A DNA stretch of 64,000 nucleotides from DASQUK01 sp963756425 (GTDB lineage: Bacteria; Actinomycetota; Acidimicrobiia; Acidimicrobiales; VFJN01), in contig CAVWNW010000008.1 in NCBI GenBank assembly GCA_963756425.1, positions 248,001 to 312,000 of the forward strand. The letters run 5' to 3'. Shown in pieces: positions 60,309-64,000 of this stretch. Below the pieces are notes generated by a model. That model saw only the letters and a program-made list of their open reading frames with translations, did not search any database and had not been told where the DNA came from. The number at the start of each line of letters is the position of its first letter. Position 1 is the stretch's first letter. Both the position numbers and the translations under genes were made by a program.

Positions 60309-60320
60309 TACGCTCGGGTG
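60309..60320 (+). promoter_or_regulatory. Leaderless-type -10 box of the LuxR gene
   Basis: TACGCT (60309-60314) six bases before ATG 60321, without ribosome site. Supports this start over the much longer open frame that begins at 59751. Confidence 0.55.
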
Positions 60321-63122
60321 ATGCTCGTGGGACGCTCGGGCCTGTCGCCGGTCATGGTCGGGCGCGGCCCCGAGCTCGATCGCCTGGTCGGCTTGATCGA
60401 CGCCCGGGCGGACCCGTCGGTCGCACTGGTCGCCGGCGAGGCCGGCATCGGCAAGACCCGGCTCGTCCAGGAGCTGGTGGCACAGGCGCAGGCGGGCACA
60501 GTCGTCCTGGCGGGCCAGGCCGACCCGGGTGCCGAGAGCCGCCCTATGGAGCTCTTCCGTGATGCGCTCGGATCGGTCGTCCCTTCCGACGGCGCCGCCG
60601 ACGAGGACACTGCGCTGCTGGAGACCGTGGAGGACGCCCACCGTGCCGCGGATGAGCGCATCCGGGCCGGCGTCGAACTGGTTCGGCGTCTCACCGAGGG
60701 GCTCGCGGGCGTCGTCGTGTTCGAGGATCTCCACTGGGCCGACTCCGAGAGCCTCACGGTGTTCGAGCAGCTGGCCGAGCCCGGTGGTGGCCGCCTTCTG
60801 GTCGTCGGCACGTATCGCCCGGACGGGCTCACGCGCCGGCATCCGGCCTCGGAGCTGCTTCCCCGGCTCGAGCGCCGTCATTCGATCACGCACATCCAGC
60901 TCCGGCGGCTGAGCCCCGCAGACGTCAACGGGTTCCTCACGGCCGTCTACGGCGAGGTCCCGTCGTTCCCGGTGGTCGATGCGCTCCACACCCGCACGGG
61001 CGGGAACCCCTTCTTCCTCGAGGAGCTGGTCGCCAGCGCCGGCGACGCCCCCTGGCAGGACCTGGCCGACATGCCCCTCCCGTGGACGGTGGCCGAGCTG
61101 GTCCGCGGTCAGCTCGACGAGCTCGACCCGGAGGTCCGCCGCCTCGTCACCGCCGCGTCGGTGCTCGGCCGCCGGGTGACGTTCGACGTGCTCGCCCACG
61201 TGACCGAGACGCCCGAGGACCGGCTGATCGCCCTGCTGCGCGCCGCCGTCGACAGCGGCCTCCTGGCCGAGTCCGAGCCCGATGTCTTCACCTTCCACCA
61301 CGACCTGGCGCGCGAGGCCATCAAGGAGGGGCTGCTCGGCCGCGAACGGCGCCGGCTGCAGGAGGCGGCGTTCACCGCCCTGCGGGCCGTGGGCAGCGAG
61401 GACCGGCTCGCCCTCGCCCTCCACGCGCGGGGCGCCGGGCGCTACGAGGACATGGTGGCGGAGGCCCGGATCGGCGCCCGCGAGTCCCTCGCCCGCGGCT
61501 CGACGTACCAGGCCCGCCACCTCGCCGAGATCGGTCTGAGCGAGGCCGAGGACGACCTCGAGCTGCTCGCCCTGGCGGCCCGCGCCTGCTGGCTTGCCGG
61601 GCTCCTCGACGACGCCGCCACACACTGCGACCGCTGGCTCCGCCTGGCGCGCGAGCGCGACGACGTGAGCGAGGAGGCGGCGGCCCTGAGCCTGCGCAAG
61701 CGCATCGCCCGCGAGGCCGGCCAGATCGAGGCGATGGTGGGCTTCACCGACCAGCTCATCGGCATCATCGACCGGCTGCCGTCCGACGCGGACCGCGCCC
61801 GCGCCATGGCCGCGGTCGCGCAGTCGTACATGCTGCGCGACCAGATCGAGGCCACGTACGAGTGGGCGGACAAGGCCGCGAGCCTGGCCGAGAGCCTCGA
61901 ACTGACCGACGTGCGCCTGGCGGCCATGGTCGACAAGGGCACCGCCATGCTCAATGCCCGCGACCGCGTCGAGGAGGGGCGCCTCCTGCTGAAGACGGCG
62001 GCGGACGAGGCCGAGCGGATCGGCGATCACGTACTGGCGGCCCGGGCCTTGAACTATCTCGTGTGGGACGCCCGCCAGTGGAGCGATGTAGGCGAGATCC
62101 GGGAGATGATCGAGCGGGCCCACCGCCACGCGGAGGCCGCGGGGTTCGAGCTCGTCGCTGCCATCGACCTGGCGGCCAACCAGGCGCATCTCGAGGCCGC
62201 CGAGGGCGACCTCGACGGCGCCATCGCCAAGCTCGACAACGCGCGCTACACGTCTGCCGGCAACGCCGTCTCGTGGACCGACGGCCGCTGGCTCGCCGTG
62301 ATGCGCGCCGGGCTGGCACTCGAGGCCGGCGACCTCGAGACCGCCCAGCGGTTCACCGACATGGCCAAGCCCCCCACCGAGCGGGTCGCCGTTGGCGTCT
62401 TCGGGCTCGACTTCCACCTGGCGTGCAGGCGCGGCGACCTCGCCGAGGCCCGGGAGCGTCTCCGCGCGTTCGGGGAAACGGTGGCCCACGACGGCGTCGC
62501 CTACCCCGGCCAGACCCACGACCTGCTGGCCGCCGCCCTGCGTGCCGGTTTGACGACGACCGAGATGCGGCCGCTGGTCGACCAGGTGGGGCTGTACGTC
62601 GGCCATCGGCTGACGCCGGACGACCCATGGCGGCAGCTCATCGACGCCCAGGTAGCGGAGGCGGAGGATCGGCTGGACACCGCCGCCGATCTCTACGCGG
62701 CCGCCGCCGAGGGGCTCGCATCGGCCCCCGAGGTCCTGGCCGCCCACCTCGGGACCGCCCACGTCGGCGCCGCCCGCGCCCTGGTCGCCGAGGGTCGACT
62801 GGACGAGGCCCGGGCCCAAGCGGTGGCGGCCGCCCCGTTCCTGGCGCGGTGGAGGGGCTGGCGTGTGGACGAGCTGCGCGCCCTGGAGCGCCGCCTGGGC
62901 CTGGGGCCCGAGCCGAGCGGGCCCGAGTCGCTCACCCCGCGTGAGCGCGAGGTGGCGTCGCTCCTGGCCGAGGGCCTGACCAACTCCCAGGTCGCCGAAC
63001 GGCTCTACATCTCCCCGCGGACGGCGGCGGTCCACGTGTCGAACATCCTCGCCAAGCTGGGCATGTCGTCCCGCACCGAGGTGGCGACATGGGCGGTGCG
63101 CGAGGACCTCGGGCGCTCCTGA
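60321..63122 (+). CDS. Large ATP-binding LuxR-family (LAL) regulator
   Basis: 933 residues. AAA-type N-terminal domain with VGRGPELDRLVGLIDARADP, Walker A VAGEAGIGKTRLVQELVAQA (residue ~37) and Walker B-like VVFEDLHWADSESL (~residue 135); a long tetratricopeptide-like middle (LAEIGLSEAEDDLELLALAA, ANQAHLEAAEGDLDGAIAKL); and a C-terminal LuxR helix-turn-helix (LTPREREVASLLAEGLTNSQ, VAERLYISPRTAAVHVSNIL). These act as ATP-dependent activators. The start is set by the -10 box. A near-complete open frame on the opposite strand is a composition artefact. Confidence 0.93.
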   Translation: MLVGRSGLSPVMVGRGPELDRLVGLIDARADPSVALVAGEAGIGKTRLVQELVAQAQAGTVVLAGQADPGAESRPMELFRDALGSVVPSDGAADEDTALLETVEDAHRAADERIRAGVELVRRLTEGLAGVVVFEDLHWADSESLTVFEQLAEPGGGRLLVVGTYRPDGLTRRHPASELLPRLERRHSITHIQLRRLSPADVNGFLTAVYGEVPSFPVVDALHTRTGGNPFFLEELVASAGDAPWQDLADMPLPWTVAELVRGQLDELDPEVRRLVTAASVLGRRVTFDVLAHVTETPEDRLIALLRAAVDSGLLAESEPDVFTFHHDLAREAIKEGLLGRERRRLQEAAFTALRAVGSEDRLALALHARGAGRYEDMVAEARIGARESLARGSTYQARHLAEIGLSEAEDDLELLALAARACWLAGLLDDAATHCDRWLRLARERDDVSEEAAALSLRKRIAREAGQIEAMVGFTDQLIGIIDRLPSDADRARAMAAVAQSYMLRDQIEATYEWADKAASLAESLELTDVRLAAMVDKGTAMLNARDRVEEGRLLLKTAADEAERIGDHVLAARALNYLVWDARQWSDVGEIREMIERAHRHAEAAGFELVAAIDLAANQAHLEAAEGDLDGAIAKLDNARYTSAGNAVSWTDGRWLAVMRAGLALEAGDLETAQRFTDMAKPPTERVAVGVFGLDFHLACRRGDLAEARERLRAFGETVAHDGVAYPGQTHDLLAAALRAGLTTTEMRPLVDQVGLYVGHRLTPDDPWRQLIDAQVAEAEDRLDTAADLYAAAAEGLASAPEVLAAHLGTAHVGAARALVAEGRLDEARAQAVAAAPFLARWRGWRVDELRALERRLGLGPEPSGPESLTPREREVASLLAEGLTNSQVAERLYISPRTAAVHVSNILAKLGMSSRTEVATWAVREDLGRS

Positions 63123-63216
63123 CGGATCACCCGGAGTCGGTCGGGAAGACGGCGCCGGGGAAATCGGTAGGTTCGCAACGTTTCGGCGGACGTTGGCCCT
63201 TCGCCGGCTGGCGTGA

Positions 63217-64000
63217 TCACGCCTCAACGACGACGGCGATTCCCTGGCCGACCCCAATGCACATGGCGGCCAGGCCCCAACCGCCGCCGCGGCGGCGCAG
63301 CTCCCACACCAGCGACGTGAGTATCCGCACGCCCGAACAGCCGAGGGGGTGCCCGATGGCGATGGCGCCGCCGTTGGGGTTCACGATCTCGGGATCGACG
63401 TCGGGCCAGTGGGCAAGGCAGGCCAGGGCCTGCGCAGCGAAGGCCTCGTTCAGTTCGACGACGGCGAGGTCGGCCCAGGCGATGCCGGCGCGCTTGAGCG
63501 CCCGCTCGGCGGCCTCGACCGGACCGAGGCCGTACAGCGGTGGCTCGACGGCCGAGGTGGCCCGGGACGCGATGCGGGCCAGGGGCTCGCGGCCGAGCCG
63601 CCCGAGCGCGGCCTCGTCGGTCAACAACGTGGCCGAGGCCCCGTCGTTCAGCGGCGAGGCGTTACCGGCCGTGACCGATCCATCGGGCCGGAAGCTCGGG
63701 CGCAGGCGGCGCAATGCCTCGAGCGAGGTGTCGGCCCGGATGCTCTCGTCCCGCTCGAGGAGCCGGCCGCCCTCGCCGTCGGTGACGAAGCTGACTTCCT
63801 CGTCGAACCGGCCCGCATCCCATGCCCCCGCGGCGCGCTCGGTGCGACCGGAGCGCGAACGCATCCTGAGCCTCCCGGCCGATCCCGTGACGCTCCGCCA
63901 GGATCTCGGCGCCCTCGCCCAGCGACACCGTCCACTCGGCGGGCATCAGGGGGTTCACCAGACGCCAGCCCAGCGTCGTGGAGTGCAGCGTCTCGTGACC
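63217..64000 (-). CDS. Acetyl-CoA acetyltransferase (thiolase), partial and frameshifted
   Basis: C-terminal part of a thiolase that enters from the right edge. The right-hand frame reads WTVSLGEGAEILAERHGIGR, EAQDAFALRSHR; after one extra base near 63840 the left-hand frame continues RAAGAWDAGRFDEEVSFV. Catalytic elements NEAFAAQALACLAHW, GGAIAIGHPLGCSGVRILTS (with the GHP histidine) and the second catalytic Cys in AAMCIGVGQGIAV are intact, unlike the Ltp-like protein at 16574. Beta-ketothiolase of fatty-acid breakdown or synthesis. The nucleophilic Cys lies outside the window. Confidence 0.88.

Larger units (their letters stand above)
59229..60320. other. 1.1-kb non-coding region with hairpins and short repeats
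   Basis: No supported protein gene between the EfeO-like gene (minus) and the LuxR-type gene (plus). Reading frames present lack ribosome sites and family matches. It contains two adjacent GC hairpins, a cluster of TGTGGG/CTGGGGAT repeats, a possible promoter, a 56-base terminator-like element with T-rich tail and an AT-rich hairpin, each listed separately. Together they fit an untranslated RNA plus regulatory region. Confidence 0.6.

Noticed and set aside
59751..60320. N-terminal extension of 190 codons before the LuxR-type gene
   Set aside because: The extension runs through hairpins and a terminator and has no ribosome site; a -10 box six bases before ATG 60321 marks a better start.
60012..63257. 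Open frame of 1081 codons on the minus strand
   Set aside because: It lies opposite the LuxR/LAL gene, has biased Gly/Gln/His/Arg composition and no family motifs; it reflects high-GC codon bias of the true gene.

Overview
The window is high-GC DNA packed with overlapping ATGA/GTGA gene junctions and GTG/TTG starts. Several genes sit behind a TAnnnT box only 6-8 bases from the start codon, which suggests leaderless transcripts. Gene families (F420-type LLM oxidoreductase, [3Fe-4S] ferredoxin, fused FadE-type acyl-CoA dehydrogenase, FadD19-like ligase, large LuxR/LAL regulator, stand-alone STAS protein) point to an Actinomycetota genome, possibly an uncultured Acidimicrobiia; that class is a guess. 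At least six genes carry single-base indels that leave both halves well conserved, so the assembly probably contains residual sequencing errors.

Layout. (1) 1-10.7 kb, minus strand: a complete L-rhamnose operon in transcription order: ABC ATPase, two permeases, binding protein, mutarotase, aldolase/dehydrogenase fusion, isomerase, kinase, DeoR regulator. (2) 10.7-29.7 kb: a TetR regulator followed by a dense catabolic region of zinc alcohol dehydrogenases, short-chain dehydrogenases, a VOC protein, a DrrAB-like exporter, a DUF35 + thiolase-like pair, a fused acyl-CoA dehydrogenase, a ferredoxin, an FGGY sugar kinase, a divergent pair of acyl-CoA dehydrogenases, an enoyl-CoA hydratase, a CaiB CoA-transferase and a ketol-acid reductoisomerase-like protein. 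(3) 29-32.1 kb: TetR and divergent MMPL transporter. (4) 32.2-35.7 kb: molybdate transport (modABC, mop) and a PadR regulator. (5) 35.8-38.6 kb: LtrA-like membrane protein, nucleosidase, LLM oxidoreductase. (6) 38.7-48.7 kb: TetR with two secreted beta-propeller lipoproteins, acyl-CoA dehydrogenase, P450, 2-hydroxyacid dehydrogenase, class II aldolase, acyl-CoA ligase. (7) 48.8-59.2 kb: DUF2786 protein, winged-helix protein, STAS protein, a phosphotransferase, a 34-codon small ORF, two tandem anchored paralogues, and an efeB/efeO-like iron-uptake pair. (8) 59.2-60.3 kb: a 1.1-kb non-coding stretch rich in hairpins and short repeats. (9) A LuxR/LAL regulator and the end of a thiolase.

The main discovery is a shared operator-like sequence, CTGAC-N6-GTCAG, found eight times, always at a gene start or between divergent genes, and only in regions 2 and 6. 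It marks the zinc alcohol dehydrogenase, the hydroxyacyl-CoA-type SDR, the FGGY kinase operon, the SDR/alcohol dehydrogenase operon, both members of the acyl-CoA dehydrogenase pair, the beta-propeller lipoprotein, the P450 operon and the 2-hydroxyacid dehydrogenase/aldolase operon. Two paralogous 210-residue TetR proteins lie next to such sites and are the obvious candidate regulators. The genes together look like a regulon for CoA-dependent breakdown of a branched or polycyclic (steroid- or terpenoid-like) acid, mixed with sugar-type enzymes. The substrate is not established by the sequence.
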